64,000 nucleotides of DNA, taken from NCBI GenBank assembly GCA_030442035.1, contig JAUJEA010000011.1, positions 124,001 through 188,000 of the forward strand, given 5' to 3'. Shown here in pieces: positions 53,102-63,005 of the stretch. The position numbers and the translations under genes are program-made. This DNA is from Splendidivirga corallicola. GTDB lineage: Bacteria > Bacteroidota > Bacteroidia > Cytophagales > Cyclobacteriaceae. Position 1 is the first letter of the stretch. Every line of letters starts with the position of its first letter. The notes under the pieces were generated by a model, which was not told where the DNA came from, made no database searches, and worked only from the letters and a program-made list of their open reading frames with translations.

Positions 53102-54334
53102 ATGGACATTCTGCATATTTTTTCAGCAATTCTCACACTCTCAGCAGTATTTGCTTTTCTGAATAAGCGCTTCATACAATTACCCACCACGATCAGTTTA
53201 ATGATCGCAGGTATTTTTTTATCACTGGTTGTTATTGGACTTGGCGCCGTCTCTCCTGGATTTGCTAATGAGGTAAGCAACGCATTGACCAGATTGAATT
53301 TCTCTGAGTTTCTGTTAGAGTTTATGCTAAGTTTTTTACTTTTCGCTGGTGCGATGCATACGGACCTAAAGAAATTGGCCAAGTTCAAATGGCCAATTTT
53401 AAGCTTTGCCACGATAGGTGTACTGATGTCAACATTTATTGTTGGTACTCTTTTATATTATACTTTGACCCTTGTCGGCACTCCTATTCAATTTATCTAT
53501 TGCCTACTTTTTGGGGCACTAATCTCGCCAACGGATCCGATTGCGGTTTTAGGAATATTAAAAAGAGCTAAGGCTCCCGAATCACTTGAAATTAAAATTA
53601 CCGGCGAATCATTATTCAATGATGGCGTGGGGGTTGTAGTATTCCTCACCATTTTTCAAATTGCCAAAGCCGGTTTGGAAAATGTACACGCTTCAGATGT
53701 ACTGCATTTGCTCCTTACCGAAATTGGTGGTGGCGTTGGGCTGGGATTCTTAATTGGTTTCGCCGGCTACTTCATGATGAAAAAGATAGACCACTACCAA
53801 ACAGAAGTCCTGATCTCATTGGCCATGGTAATGGGCGGCTATAGCCTGGCAAGCTATATGCATTTTTCCGGACCGTTGGCCATGGTTGTTGCAGGATTGT
53901 TGATCGGAAATCATGGAACGGAAGTAACAATGTCGGATATTACCAGGGATTACGTTAATAAATTTTGGGAAATGATCGACGAAATCCTTAACGCCGTTCT
54001 TTTTGTCCTAATAGGTTTGGAACTTATTGTCATATCATTCAAAATGAGCTTCATTTGGATAGGGCTTATTGCGACCATTATAACCATTCTGGTCAGATAT
54101 TTTTCTTTGGCCGTCCCTTCGTATACATTAAAGTTTAACAGAACCTTCGCCCCAAATGCACTGGCGATTATGACCTGGGGTGGTTTAAGAGGAGGTATAT
54201 CCATCGCACTGGCACTTTCTTTAACCTCGGAAATGAACCGTGAATTGATAGTGGCTATTACCTATATAGTCGTATTATTCTCATTGATCATTCAAGGGCT
54301 TACTATCGAAAGATTTGTCAGGAAGCTATCTTAA
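53102..54334 (+). CDS. CPA1-type sodium/proton antiporter
   Basis: The protein has about twelve membrane segments and the NhaP/CPA1 motifs FGALISPTDPIAVLGILKRA and TGESLFNDGVGVVVFLTIF, with the ion-coordinating acidic residues ND in the second. LIGLELIVISF and TWGGLRGGISIALALSL follow in the second half. It exchanges Na+ (or K+/Li+) for protons across the inner membrane. The start is ATG 53102; an in-frame TTG at 53039 would make a 21-residue extension that runs through the hairpin and is not family-like. Length about 410 aa. Confidence 0.93.
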   Translation: MDILHIFSAILTLSAVFAFLNKRFIQLPTTISLMIAGIFLSLVVIGLGAVSPGFANEVSNALTRLNFSEFLLEFMLSFLLFAGAMHTDLKKLAKFKWPILSFATIGVLMSTFIVGTLLYYTLTLVGTPIQFIYCLLFGALISPTDPIAVLGILKRAKAPESLEIKITGESLFNDGVGVVVFLTIFQIAKAGLENVHASDVLHLLLTEIGGGVGLGFLIGFAGYFMMKKIDHYQTEVLISLAMVMGGYSLASYMHFSGPLAMVVAGLLIGNHGTEVTMSDITRDYVNKFWEMIDEILNAVLFVLIGLELIVISFKMSFIWIGLIATIITILVRYFSLAVPSYTLKFNRTFAPNALAIMTWGGLRGGISIALALSLTSEMNRELIVAITYIVVLFSLIIQGLTIERFVRKLS

Positions 54335-54377
54335 ACGGTATCTATCAAATTTGGAAAAGTACTAAAGAGATTTTCAT

Positions 54378-56750
54378 TTAGCTTATTTCCTGAAGAATTT
54401 CGTCAAGGGCTTGAACAAACAGTTCTGCATTGGCCATCGTGAACACCATAGGCGGTTTGAACTTCAGCACATTGTGTAATGGTCCATCAGTACTTAAGAG
54501 AATACCACGCTCTTTCATTTTCTCAATGACCACATCAGCTTCTTCTGCTGCAGGCTCAAGCGTTTGATGATCTTTGACAAGCTCAATGCCAAGAAATAAT
54601 CCCATACCGCGGACATCACCGATCAAAGAATATTTTTCACCTAAACGTTTGAATTCTTCTAATAACTTTGCTCCGACTTTTTGTGCATTCTCTTGAAGCT
54701 GTTCATCTTCTATAACTTCCAAAACCGTTTTTCCTATATAACAAGAAACAGGGTTCCCCCCGAACGTATTAAAATATTCCAGGCCATTGTTAAATGCTTC
54801 TGCAATCTCCGGAGTTGTGATCACAGCCCCTAATGGATGTCCATTTCCAATTGGTTTGCCCATAGTAACGATATCAGGTATTGCGCGCTGTGTTTCAAAC
54901 CCCCAGAAATGTGAGCCAACCCGTCCAAATCCAACCTGTACTTCATCAACAATGCACACACCTCCGGCATTTCTCACATGCTCAAAGGCCTTTTCAAAGT
55001 AACCGTCCGGCAATACAATCTGGCCTCCACAACCTAACACCGATTCTCCAATAAACCCCGCTATTTTTTTCCCTTGGCTCTCAATTCTTTCTAAATGTTC
55101 CTTTACATATTCGGCATACTTTTCGCCGGCCTCAGGATCGTTTGCTTTAAATTTACCTCGATACAAGTCTGGCATTTCAGCCACGTGTATGTAGGAAGCC
55201 TGACCCCTCCCGCCCTTGCTATTAAACTTATAGGGGCTGAGATCCTGATCAACTCTTGATGTTCCGTGATAAGCATGATCGATGACGATCATGTCTGTTC
55301 CTCCCGTATAGGTCTGAGCCATTCTCACCGCCAGGTCATTAGCCTCGCTCCCTGAGCATACGAAGGTAACTACCTTTAATGGGTCCGGAAATTTCGATGC
55401 GAGGTGTTCCGCATAATCTAATATGTGATCAGAAAGGAATCGTGTATTTGTATTGAGGACGGCCATTTGTTTTTGACCCGCCTTTACAACTTCGGGATGG
55501 CAATGTCCCAAATGACAAACATTGTTAACACAATCCAAATAGGCATTTCCCTTATCATCATAAAGGTATTGCATTGCTCCTTTGACAATTTTAAGTGGGT
55601 CTTTGCCATAACTTATACTCAAATTGTTATTAAGGGATGTCTTCCTGCGTTGAAGGAGCGTATCATAATTTGTTTCATCTGAAACCCTAAATCCACAAGC
55701 CCTTAAAAAAAGGGTTCTAACATAGATTGGATTTGTAGCAACCATCTTTTCCAGCAAATCCCAGGCGGGCCGCTCACTTATCTGTGTGTGTTCATTGCCA
55801 GGATCTCTCGATGCAGAATATGAGGACATGCACACACTCACACATAATCTTGTGGCTATCAGATAGTATAAGATTTCAATCTGTTCTTCGGTCAAAGCCT
55901 TGATTTGGTTATACCCTTTGACAACATGGGAAGCACTATCAAACGGATCATCCTTGTCCATCATGGCATACACCAATGCAATGGCTAATTCATTAATGGT
56001 ATAAGAAAAGTTCATATCACCAAAATCAATGATACCACTGACTTTGTTTTCCGTTACCAGTATATTCAGCTCATTTGCATCCCCATGAATAATGGATTGA
56101 GGTTGCCCGCTCAGGATAGGAAGTGCAAAACTTTCAAACTGAAAAAAGAAATGGTTAACCAAATTTCTTTTCTGAGGATCCTTGATCAACGATAGATGTT
56201 TTTTGGCATCCAATGCATATTTTAAATTCCAGTCACTTTTATTAGTAACCAAAAAAGCATTGGAAAACCGCTCCATATGGTTGTCCATTTCCGCTAGAAA
56301 TATGCCGAGGCTTTCAAGCATCTGTTCGTCATGATGCTGCATCTCTCCCATGAAAGTTCCATTTAAAAAAGTCAACAATCTTGCCCTGAATTGTTCTCCT
56401 TTAGCATTTTTCACGATAATAATATCCTGATCATTAGGGGACTTAACGCTTTTCGGATATTTGTTGCCACCATCGGACTTTTCTAAAAAGTTCAAAATAT
56501 CGGCCTGGGCTTTTACAAATTCCATGGCTTCCGATTGATTGGCAATCTTTAAAATGTATCGCTCTCCTGAAGTACTTTCAATCATAAAGTTTTGATCAAT
56601 ATAACTTCCCAGTGGTTTGGCGGTACCGGCTATTCCAAAAGATTGACGCATCACCTCCTCAGCTTCCACTATCGAAAAATCAGGTATATGATGGTTGGTT
56701 TTCCCGGTTGAAGCAGAACCATTTATGGAAGACATGTTTGAAGTCATCAT
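54378..56750 (-). CDS. fused APH-type kinase and class III aminotransferase/phospho-lyase
   Basis: Two enzymes are joined in 790 residues. Residues about 25-345 are an aminoglycoside-phosphotransferase-like kinase with the Brenner motif [11 protein letters not shown] (H222-N229) and the metal loop IIDFGDMNF (242-250). Residues about 365-790 are a PLP-dependent class III aminotransferase-fold enzyme with [33 protein letters not shown] and the PLP lysine K632 in [13 protein letters not shown]. This pairing matches hydroxylysine kinase with 5-phosphohydroxylysine phospho-lyase, or an ethanolamine-phosphate phospho-lyase. In animals the pair is on separate proteins. Bacterial homologues sometimes carry an extra peptidase domain between the halves; it is missing here. 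The substrate is inferred. Confidence 0.9.
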   Translation of the reverse strand: MMTSNMSSINGSASTGKTNHHIPDFSIVEAEEVMRQSFGIAGTAKPLGSYIDQNFMIESTSGERYILKIANQSEAMEFVKAQADILNFLEKSDGGNKYPKSVKSPNDQDIIIVKNAKGEQFRARLLTFLNGTFMGEMQHHDEQMLESLGIFLAEMDNHMERFSNAFLVTNKSDWNLKYALDAKKHLSLIKDPQKRNLVNHFFFQFESFALPILSGQPQSIIHGDANELNILVTENKVSGIIDFGDMNFSYTINELAIALVYAMMDKDDPFDSASHVVKGYNQIKALTEEQIEILYYLIATRLCVSVCMSSYSASRDPGNEHTQISERPAWDLLEKMVATNPIYVRTLFLRACGFRVSDETNYDTLLQRRKTSLNNNLSISYGKDPLKIVKGAMQYLYDDKGNAYLDCVNNVCHLGHCHPEVVKAGQKQMAVLNTNTRFLSDHILDYAEHLASKFPDPLKVVTFVCSGSEANDLAVRMAQTYTGGTDMIVIDHAYHGTSRVDQDLSPYKFNSKGGRGQASYIHVAEMPDLYRGKFKANDPEAGEKYAEYVKEHLERIESQGKKIAGFIGESVLGCGGQIVLPDGYFEKAFEHVRNAGGVCIVDEVQVGFGRVGSHFWGFETQRAIPDIVTMGKPIGNGHPLGAVITTPEIAEAFNNGLEYFNTFGGNPVSCYIGKTVLEVIEDEQLQENAQKVGAKLLEEFKRLGEKYSLIGDVRGMGLFLGIELVKDHQTLEPAAEEADVVIEKMKERGILLSTDGPLHNVLKFKPPMVFTMANAELFVQALDEILQEIS

Positions 56751-56945
56751 AGTTTATATTGTGGTTTCGAATCCTTTAAACTCGTTTCAAATATCAATAA
56801 AAATCAAATGAAAACTCAAGGAATTAATTCTATTAATCCTCTACAAAGTGGCTTTAAAAAGAAATTTGAGTAGGAATATGGGATACTATTGATCCATGAA
56901 GTTTGTTCTACGATTTGACCAAAGAATATATGGAAGATTCAAATA

Positions 56946-57230
56946 TTATGGCACGAGCCTTACTTTGTGCGGACTGGTTTTCGGAACTCTTTCGATAATC
57001 TTACGGGCTTCAAGATCTAATTTCACCGTTACAATATACCAAAGTGTTTTTCCATCAAAATTATTACTCCTTAATATTTCATCAGCCAGGTCACAAAGCT
57101 CTTTGAACGTAATCTCACCGGTTTCTTCTAAAATTTCAATCAGTGAATTTTTTACCTGATCATATCTTCTTTTCAGGATATTAACGCCCGCCTTTCCTTG
57201 TGGATGGAGTGTCATGATTTTTTCTTCCAT
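56946..57230 (-). CDS. small winged-helix-like protein, DUF6958-type
   Basis: The 94-residue protein begins MEEKIMTLHPQGKAGVNILK and has an alternating helix/strand layout (RRYDQVKNSLIEILEETG, EITFKELCDLADEIL, WYIVTVKLDLEARKIIERV, ending in a Pro/Arg-rich tail). The order of three helices and a C-terminal beta-wing is that of a small winged helix. From memory this is DUF6958, a family without assigned function. No partner gene is evident; it sits between the kinase/aminotransferase fusion and the amidase on the same strand. Confidence 0.78.
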   Translation of the reverse strand: MEEKIMTLHPQGKAGVNILKRRYDQVKNSLIEILEETGEITFKELCDLADEILRSNNFDGKTLWYIVTVKLDLEARKIIERVPKTSPHKVRLVP

Positions 57231-57278
57231 TTTGTTTAGGCTTTGACAAACATTAAGATAAAAGATTTGATCTGAATT

Positions 57279-58493
57279 CTAAAATTCACTTAACTCTATA
57301 TCAAGCACGCCATCTTTTAACCAATCAGCCACTGCCTGGCGGTTCTGTTCAATGACAACTCGTTTCTGATCCTTTTTGTTTCTAATATTACCCAATTCAA
57401 TAAAAATAGAAGTTGGCTTGCATTTTCTTAGCATGTAGAGTTCTCTGGTTTTTACCAAACCATTATACCCTCTGTTTTTCTGATAATGATCATATTTGTC
57501 CCCAATGGTTTTCATCAAGGTATTGGCAATTTTCTTGCCTTTATCATGCTTGTATTTATGATAAAAAAACATATCGATCTGCTCATCCCTGTTGTTTCTC
57601 GAATCCACATGAAGTACTATTGCTAATTGCTTTTTATAACCTGCCTTTTTGTTTTTCGCATAAAGTTTATTGATCGCATCAGCCCGCTGATTTAATCTGC
57701 GTACTTGATTTCTGGGTATTTTTTTATCTTTCCAGCAGGTCTCATCCTTATCGCATGGCAAAATCTCACCATCCCTAATACCGTCATCGTCATCCCGAGT
57801 AATCACATATACCGTGGCATCATGTTCCAATAAATTTTTTGCCAATCGAAGCGTGACGTCATAAGCATACTCATCTTCGCACAGCGTTTCATTTTTGAAT
57901 TGATCCATGGCACCAGGATCCGGACCTCCGTGACCACTAACAACATAGAAAACCGCTCCTTTTAGTTTAGAGTCTTTTATGGTCACATGCTTATGTTCTT
58001 CTCCAAATATGGGGAAAGTATACACCCTTTCTGGTTTTTCAGGAATGCTAACGTCAAGATGAGTACTCCCATCGGACACTATCTGAACATCATCGCAGTT
58101 AAGATAATTATAAGGTACCCAAAGCTGCTGATCCTCCAGAAAGTCCTGCTCTCTCAACCCACTGTTCAACATATCTCTGTTGTATTTTTCTATTTTCCTG
58201 GCCAGGTCCCAATCATTAATGCCTATTGAGGATCTTATGCTTTTACCATCGTGTTGTACAACCAGAATTGGTAAATGGTATTCTTTGTCTTTCAATAAAG
58301 ATTGATCTTCAGCAAGTTCATTTAATATCCTGAAGTAATCTTCAACACAGTCGTTCTTTGAAATTTGATAGCGACTAAAAAAAGTTATCAAACCATCACC
58401 ATCTTTAACCTTGGCAGTGAGGTGTTCGGTTTTTTGAGCAACCAAAACAGTAGAAATCAAGAAAAATGTTGAGAAACAACTTATTATTCTCAC
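57279..58493 (-). CDS. N-acetylmuramoyl-L-alanine amidase (Amidase_3)
   Basis: The enzyme cleaves peptidoglycan between muramic acid and the stem peptide during division or remodelling. The Amidase_3 zinc ligands are visible: His in VVSGHGGPDPGAMD, Glu in CEDEYAYDVTLRLAKNL and His in AIVLHVDSRN. The catalytic glutamate is in FIELGNIRNKKDQKR. The start is set at GTG 58493, giving a 20-residue signal peptide (RIISCFSTFFLISTVLVAQ) 55 bp after a TATTTTTG promoter box. An ATG at 58619 is also in frame but adds a second hydrophobic stretch in front of the signal. The catalytic domain is preceded by about 180 residues of unclear role. Confidence 0.88.
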   Translation of the reverse strand: MRIISCFSTFFLISTVLVAQKTEHLTAKVKDGDGLITFFSRYQISKNDCVEDYFRILNELAEDQSLLKDKEYHLPILVVQHDGKSIRSSIGINDWDLARKIEKYNRDMLNSGLREQDFLEDQQLWVPYNYLNCDDVQIVSDGSTHLDVSIPEKPERVYTFPIFGEEHKHVTIKDSKLKGAVFYVVSGHGGPDPGAMDQFKNETLCEDEYAYDVTLRLAKNLLEHDATVYVITRDDDDGIRDGEILPCDKDETCWKDKKIPRNQVRRLNQRADAINKLYAKNKKAGYKKQLAIVLHVDSRNNRDEQIDMFFYHKYKHDKGKKIANTLMKTIGDKYDHYQKNRGYNGLVKTRELYMLRKCKPTSIFIELGNIRNKKDQKRVVIEQNRQAVADWLKDGVLDIELSEF

Positions 58494-58547
58494 GCTGAAT
58501 AAAGAATTTAATACTTTAAAAATAGAACAATTGAAAAATTTTACTGC

Positions 58548-58555
58548 CAAAAATA
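58548..58555 (-). promoter_or_regulatory. -7 box of the amidase gene
   Basis: On the minus strand this reads TATTTTTG, a full TAnnTTTG match. A TTG lies 16 nt upstream, slightly closer than the usual -33 spacing. If used, it rules out the ATG at 58619 as the start. Confidence 0.4.
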
Positions 58556-58784
58556 ATAGAATGATTCGATTCAACATAACACTAAGAATATGCCTATAAT
58601 AACGCTTCGTAACGAACATTATTTAAGGGACCAGGTACTAGCCAATGTCTTAGTCAGTATCCAAATCTCTTTCAAATTTATCAAACAGGCCCTATCTATG
58701 TCCCGGATATACGGAATGAAATGCGTGGGGGCTTGATGAAATTTGATTGTATATTTACTTCTACAAACTACTAAATATCTACAG

Positions 58785-59687
58785 ATGAAAAACTCCGCGT
58801 TCATAGTTATACTCTGTTTTTCCATCGCTTGTCAAAACAATCCTGGCAATAGGGAGTCAAATACACAAATGGCAGAAGTAAAAGATTTTACAGCTGCTGT
58901 TTTCACTACTGGAATTGAGGGGCCGGCAGTAGATGCTAATGGGAACCTATATGTCGTAAACCTTAATCAAGAGGGTACTATTGGCAAAGTAGATGAAAAT
59001 GGCAGGACAGAGGTATTTGCAGAACTTCCAAATGGGAGTATTGGCAACGGTATTCGTTTCAATTCGGATTTTTCTATGATGTTCATTGCTGATTATATTA
59101 ATCATAACATACTTCAAATCGATATGAAAAGCCGTGAGCTCAGTATTTATGCTCACCAAAAGGATAGTATCAATCAACCCAATGATGTAGCTATCATGAA
59201 AAATGACATTTTGTTTGCTTCCGATCCGAATTGGGGTGAGTCTACAGGTAATTTATGGAGGGTCGATAAGGACGGAAGCTTTCATTTACTTGAAAAAAAT
59301 ATGGGCACAACCAATGGTGTAGAAGTAGGGCCTAATGATGATATTCTTTATGTTAATGAAAGCGTGCAGCGAAAAGTGTGGGCTTATGATCTCAATGAAA
59401 AAGGTGAAATAAGTAACAAAAGGTTATTTATTGAATTTCCTGACCATGGTATGGATGGTATGAGATGTGATGTAAAAGGAAATTTGTATATCACAAGGCA
59501 TGGTAAGGGTACGATTGCCATCATATCACCGGAAGGAGAATTGATACAGGAAATCGAGCTGAAAGGGAAAAAGCCTTCGAATATAGCTTTTGGTGGCGAA
59601 GATGGCAGAACATGCTATGTCACATTGCAGGATAGAAAACTTGTTGAGACGTTTAAAGCATCTTTTCCCGGACGGAGTCGGAAATAG
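58785..59687 (+). CDS. SMP-30/gluconolactonase-type lipoprotein
   Basis: The start is ATG 58785, giving a lipoprotein signal (MKNSAFIVILCFSIACQ) with the lipid cysteine. The mature protein (about 283 aa) is a six-bladed beta-propeller with SMP-30 motifs: GIEGPAVDANGNLYVVNLNQ, GNGIRFNSDFSMMFIADYIN, PNDVAIMKNDILFASDP with the metal-binding Asn and Asp, and GMDGMRCDVKGNLYITRHGK. It probably hydrolyses a sugar lactone or similar ester in the envelope. An in-frame TTG at 58743 adds a stretch without signal character. Confidence 0.88.
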   Translation: MKNSAFIVILCFSIACQNNPGNRESNTQMAEVKDFTAAVFTTGIEGPAVDANGNLYVVNLNQEGTIGKVDENGRTEVFAELPNGSIGNGIRFNSDFSMMFIADYINHNILQIDMKSRELSIYAHQKDSINQPNDVAIMKNDILFASDPNWGESTGNLWRVDKDGSFHLLEKNMGTTNGVEVGPNDDILYVNESVQRKVWAYDLNEKGEISNKRLFIEFPDHGMDGMRCDVKGNLYITRHGKGTIAIISPEGELIQEIELKGKKPSNIAFGGEDGRTCYVTLQDRKLVETFKASFPGRSRK

Positions 59688-59790
59688 CTTTAATACTAAA
59701 TTTAGTCAAGGTTATTTCTGTCCAAAATTAAATTCTCTTGCCAGGTAATTTTTCATTGAAAGTAAAATACTACTTATTCAATTTTATTTC

Positions 59791-59798
59791 TATTTTTG
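59791..59798 (+). promoter_or_regulatory. -7 box of the 41-codon membrane protein
   Basis: TATTTTTG matches TAnnTTTG and is 33 bp before the ATG at 59832. The -33 box is not obvious. Confidence 0.4.
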
Positions 59799-59831
59799 CC
59801 ATCCGATAAACAAAGAACAAACTTTTAGATT

Positions 59832-59957
59832 ATGCTTGCTGAAATAATTGTTGGAGAAGGTGCCAACACATTTATCTGGATTGTTGTTTTGTTACTTGCC
59901 TTCGTTGCTTCACTTACATTTGTGGATCAGCTAAAAGGTAAAAGAAACGAAAAATAA
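59832..59957 (+). CDS. 41-residue single-pass membrane protein
   Basis: ATG 59832 opens 41 codons ending in TAA at 59957. The product is MLAEIIVGEGANTF, then one strong membrane segment (IWIVVLLLAFVASLTFV), then a charged tail (DQLKGKRNEK). The acidic N-side and basic C-side predict the tail in the cytoplasm. The promoter box upstream and the lack of any overlapping gene support it. I do not recognise a family; such small membrane proteins often bind a larger membrane complex. Confidence 0.65.
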   Translation: MLAEIIVGEGANTFIWIVVLLLAFVASLTFVDQLKGKRNEK

Positions 59958-60026
59958 AATCCTCCTCGGCTGACTGGCATTTTGATTATAAGGACCAGTT
60001 AAGTCTTAGGAATAACCTGGATCGAT

Positions 60027-60347
60027 TTAATAAAGAACGATATCTTCAATCGCTTCTTTTCCGAATTCCTTTCTAAATATTTCAATGATTTTTGCTCGGG
60101 AAATGATAAGCTCCTGTTTCAAAGGGGCAGAATTGAGTTTTACGTATAATTTCCTATCCTTCATATAGACTTTATCAGTTCGTTTGGCTATGGTATTACC
60201 CATGAGTGATGGCCAGGAAGCTACTATCCTTTTCTCATCAAATTTTCCGTTGAGTTTATAGGCCTTTAACAGATCCTGAAATGCTTCTCCAACCGTTGCA
60301 ATATCTGACTTTCTTGCAGTGAAATCCTTCTTTTTTTGAAAACTCAT
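60027..60347 (-). CDS. DUF721 (DciA-like) protein
   Basis: The 106-residue protein fits DUF721, whose members (DciA) load the replicative helicase in many bacteria. Visible are GEAFQDLLKAYKLNGKF, IVASWPSLMGNTIAKRTDKV, the strand YMKDRKLYVKLNSAPLKQEL and the closing helix KIIEIFRKEFGKEA. It follows recF on the same strand, a common arrangement in Bacteroidota. The long C-terminal tail of actinobacterial DciA is absent. Confidence 0.9.
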   Translation of the reverse strand: MSFQKKKDFTARKSDIATVGEAFQDLLKAYKLNGKFDEKRIVASWPSLMGNTIAKRTDKVYMKDRKLYVKLNSAPLKQELIISRAKIIEIFRKEFGKEAIEDIVLY

Positions 60348-60438
60348 TGTATCAAACTATCTCTAAATATTTATTCCCCTAAACGCTAAGTTACCAAAGC
60401 CATCCCCCGACTGCAAGCCCGGGGCCTATGAAAATTGA

Positions 60439-61542
60439 CTACTTTCCAATGATCCCGCCATTCTCTACGTGAAAGATCTGCATTGGAATATCCAGACTTT
60501 CAAATATTCTTTGCGTTCTTTCAGGTCTGGCATCAGTAATAAACACTTGACCGAAACTTTCATTAATCAGCATCTCCATTAATTTGTTGATCCTGAGATC
60601 GTCCAACTTATCAAATATATCATCCAATAATAAAATCGGCACGAAACCTTTCTTCTCTTTGATCAAATCAAATTGCGCTAGTTTAAGCGCAATAACAAAA
60701 GATTTTTGCTGACCTTGGGATCCAAATTTCTTTAATGGAAAATTATTTATTTCAAAAAGGAAATCATCCTTATGAATACCCGCAGTTGTTCTTTGAAGTG
60801 CCAGATCCTTTTTTATGTTGTTTAAGAAATCTTCCTTAAAATTAGTACTCAACAAATCAGAATGATACTTTATCGAGGTCTCTTCTCTTTTTTCGGATAG
60901 ATTGTCATAATGAGTCTTGAATAGTGGCTTAAAGGAGGTCAGGAATGATTGTCTTTTCTCGAATATCCTCCGTCCCACAGACAACAACTGCAAATCGAAA
61001 GGCTCAATAAGATCTTTATCAAAAGTATTTGTTTCCGAAAATTTCTTAAGTAATGAGTTCCGTTGCTTGAGGACATGATTATATTTGATAAGATCTAGAA
61101 GGTAGTTATGATCCATTTGAGATACAATACTGTCTACAAAACGCCTTCTAATTTCACTTCCTTCCCTGATGAGATCAGTGTCATTTGGATTTATCAAGAC
61201 TACAGGAAACCTTCCTACATGCTCACTAATTTTTTCATAAGGCTTTCCATCAACTTTGAAAATTTTCTTCTGCCGGTTCTTTAAACTGCATTGCAAAGAA
61301 TATACCTTTTCATGAAGTACAAAGCGCCCTCTCACCGAGAAAAAATCATTTTCATGTTTAATATTCTGACTGTCAATGGAATTAAAGGCACTTTTTGTTA
61401 AAGAGAGGTAATGAATTGCATCCAGCAGATTGGTTTTACCGCTACCATTGATCCCAACAATGCAGTTGACCTCACGCTGAAAATCTATTTCAAGAATTTC
61501 ATAATTCTTGAAATTGGTAAGACTGAGATTTTCAAGGCGCAT
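60439..61542 (-). CDS. recF: DNA replication/repair protein RecF
   Basis: RecF is an SMC-like ATPase that helps load RecA at gaps. The 367-residue length is standard. The Walker A is IVGINGSGKTNLLDAIHYL near residue 30. The arm contains the RecF family stretch IREGSEIRRRFVDSIVSQMD, and the C-terminal ABC half has FGSQGQQKSFVIALKLAQ and the Walker B ILLLDDIFDKLDDLRINKL. It is divergent from pdhA (97 bp between starts) and is followed by the DUF721 gene. Confidence 0.96.
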   Translation of the reverse strand: MRLENLSLTNFKNYEILEIDFQREVNCIVGINGSGKTNLLDAIHYLSLTKSAFNSIDSQNIKHENDFFSVRGRFVLHEKVYSLQCSLKNRQKKIFKVDGKPYEKISEHVGRFPVVLINPNDTDLIREGSEIRRRFVDSIVSQMDHNYLLDLIKYNHVLKQRNSLLKKFSETNTFDKDLIEPFDLQLLSVGRRIFEKRQSFLTSFKPLFKTHYDNLSEKREETSIKYHSDLLSTNFKEDFLNNIKKDLALQRTTAGIHKDDFLFEINNFPLKKFGSQGQQKSFVIALKLAQFDLIKEKKGFVPILLLDDIFDKLDDLRINKLMEMLINESFGQVFITDARPERTQRIFESLDIPMQIFHVENGGIIGK

Positions 61543-61639
61543 TAATATCTTTTTGAATGTTTTTATTTATTTTGCAGGGCAATTTTGTAAGCACCAATTG
61601 GTGCAAAACGGATCACGATTTAAAAACAAATATAAAGAT

Positions 61640-62671
61640 ATGGCAAGTGCAAGAGAAAAGTCTAAGGCAAAAGTAAAATCAAAAGTCAGTTTTTCTAAGG
61701 AAACATATTTGAGCTGGTATGAGAGTATGATGCTCATGAGGAAATTCGAAGAGAAAGCCGGACAACTCTATGGACAGCAGAAAATCAGAGGTTTTTGCCA
61801 TCTTTATATAGGACAAGAGGCTTGTGTAGCCGGTTCGGTTTCTGCTCTTGTTAGGGGCGACAAATTTATCACTGCTTACCGAGATCATGCACACCCCATA
61901 GCCCTTGGCTCGGATCCAAGGAAAATTATGGCAGAGTTGTATGGTAAGGAAACAGGAATCTCTAAAGGTAAAGGAGGATCGATGCACATGTTTGATGCCG
62001 AAAACAATTTTTACGGAGGTCATGGGATTGTCGGAGGTCAAATACCATTAGGAGCTGGAATCGCATTTGCTGACAAATACAAGAAAAATAACCATGTATG
62101 CATGACATTCATGGGTGATGGTGCTGTGAGACAAGGTGCTTTTCATGAAGCTTTAAATCTTGCCATGACCATGAAATTGCCGGTAATCTTTGTGATAGAA
62201 AATAATGGTTATGCTATGGGAACTTCTGTAGCAAGAACCTCAAATGTCACCGAGCTTTTCACTTTGGGAGAAGCTTATGACATGCCTTCCGCTCCGGTAG
62301 ACGCTATGTCAGTAGAAGCAGTACATCTGGCTGTAGAAGAAGCTGCAGAAAGAGCCAGAAAGGGTGACGGGCCAACATTGCTGGAATTCAGAACTTATCG
62401 ATATAAAGGACATTCTATGTCCGATCCTGCCAAGTACAGAACCAAAGAAGAGGTTGAAGAATATAAACAAAGAGATCCTATCGAAATGGTAAAGGCCACT
62501 ATTCTCAAAAGTAAATTGGCCAGTGAAGATCAGCTATCGGAAATTGATCAGAAAATCAAAGATACTGTGGCTGACTGTGTAAAATTTGCCGAAGAATCTG
62601 ACTTCCCCTCTGCGGATGAAGCTTTAAAAGATGTTTACGCTCAGCAGGATTACCCATTTATAACAGAGTAG
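61640..62671 (+). CDS. pdhA: pyruvate dehydrogenase E1 component, alpha subunit
   Basis: PdhA is the thiamine-diphosphate half of the E1 enzyme that feeds acetyl groups into the TCA cycle. ATG 61640 is chosen because the in-frame TTG/ATG frame upstream lies inside the recF start and has no E1 character. Length 343 aa. Visible are RKFEEKAGQLYGQQKIRGFC, the substrate/phosphate contacts YRDHAHPIALG, the TPP/Mg motif GDGAVRQGAFHEALN with NNGYAMGTSVART, and the loop YRYKGHSMSDPAKYRTKEE. The E1-beta and E2 genes are not in the window. Confidence 0.96.
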   Translation: MASAREKSKAKVKSKVSFSKETYLSWYESMMLMRKFEEKAGQLYGQQKIRGFCHLYIGQEACVAGSVSALVRGDKFITAYRDHAHPIALGSDPRKIMAELYGKETGISKGKGGSMHMFDAENNFYGGHGIVGGQIPLGAGIAFADKYKKNNHVCMTFMGDGAVRQGAFHEALNLAMTMKLPVIFVIENNGYAMGTSVARTSNVTELFTLGEAYDMPSAPVDAMSVEAVHLAVEEAAERARKGDGPTLLEFRTYRYKGHSMSDPAKYRTKEEVEEYKQRDPIEMVKATILKSKLASEDQLSEIDQKIKDTVADCVKFAEESDFPSADEALKDVYAQQDYPFITE

Positions 62672-63005
62672 CCCTTCAAAAGATTTAGGATCCAGTCATA
62701 CATCCTGAGTAGCTCATTTTTGAAGGGAAAAGGATCATTGCTTTGTTTAGGCAAGATTTTAGATAAAAGAAAAAATTACGATTTTGAATGACAAATTACG
62801 ATTGATACCTAATAGAAATTTCTTTAACACTTTTTGAACTTCAATATTTCAACACCTAAGCACTTAAACACAATACCACTGACCTTTCTTCATAACAATT
62901 TCATCTGCTCCTTTTTAAATGTATCCAAACTGATTTTAACGAAATCCGACAAGGTGTGTGTTTTTAACATATATTTTTTAAATTTGCGTCCGTAAATTTC
63001 TAAAG
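62672..63005 (+). other. spacer with TPR-gene promoter box and short direct repeats
   Basis: This 334-bp stretch has no coding frame. It contains two copies of AAATTACGATT at 62773-62783 and 62793-62803, 20 bp apart, and a TAAATTTG -7 box at 62979-62986 before the TPR gene. I see no T-rich hairpin to terminate pdhA. Confidence 0.5.
62979..62986 (+). promoter_or_regulatory. -7 box of the C-terminal TPR gene
   Basis: TAAATTTG matches TAnnTTTG and lies 19 bp before the ATG at 63006, giving a leader of about 14 nt. The -33 box is poor. Confidence 0.45.

Noticed and set aside
60405-60424. GC-rich hairpin CCCCG/CGGGG between recF and the DUF721 gene
   Set aside because: Only a 5-bp stem and no T-run; not enough to call a terminator.
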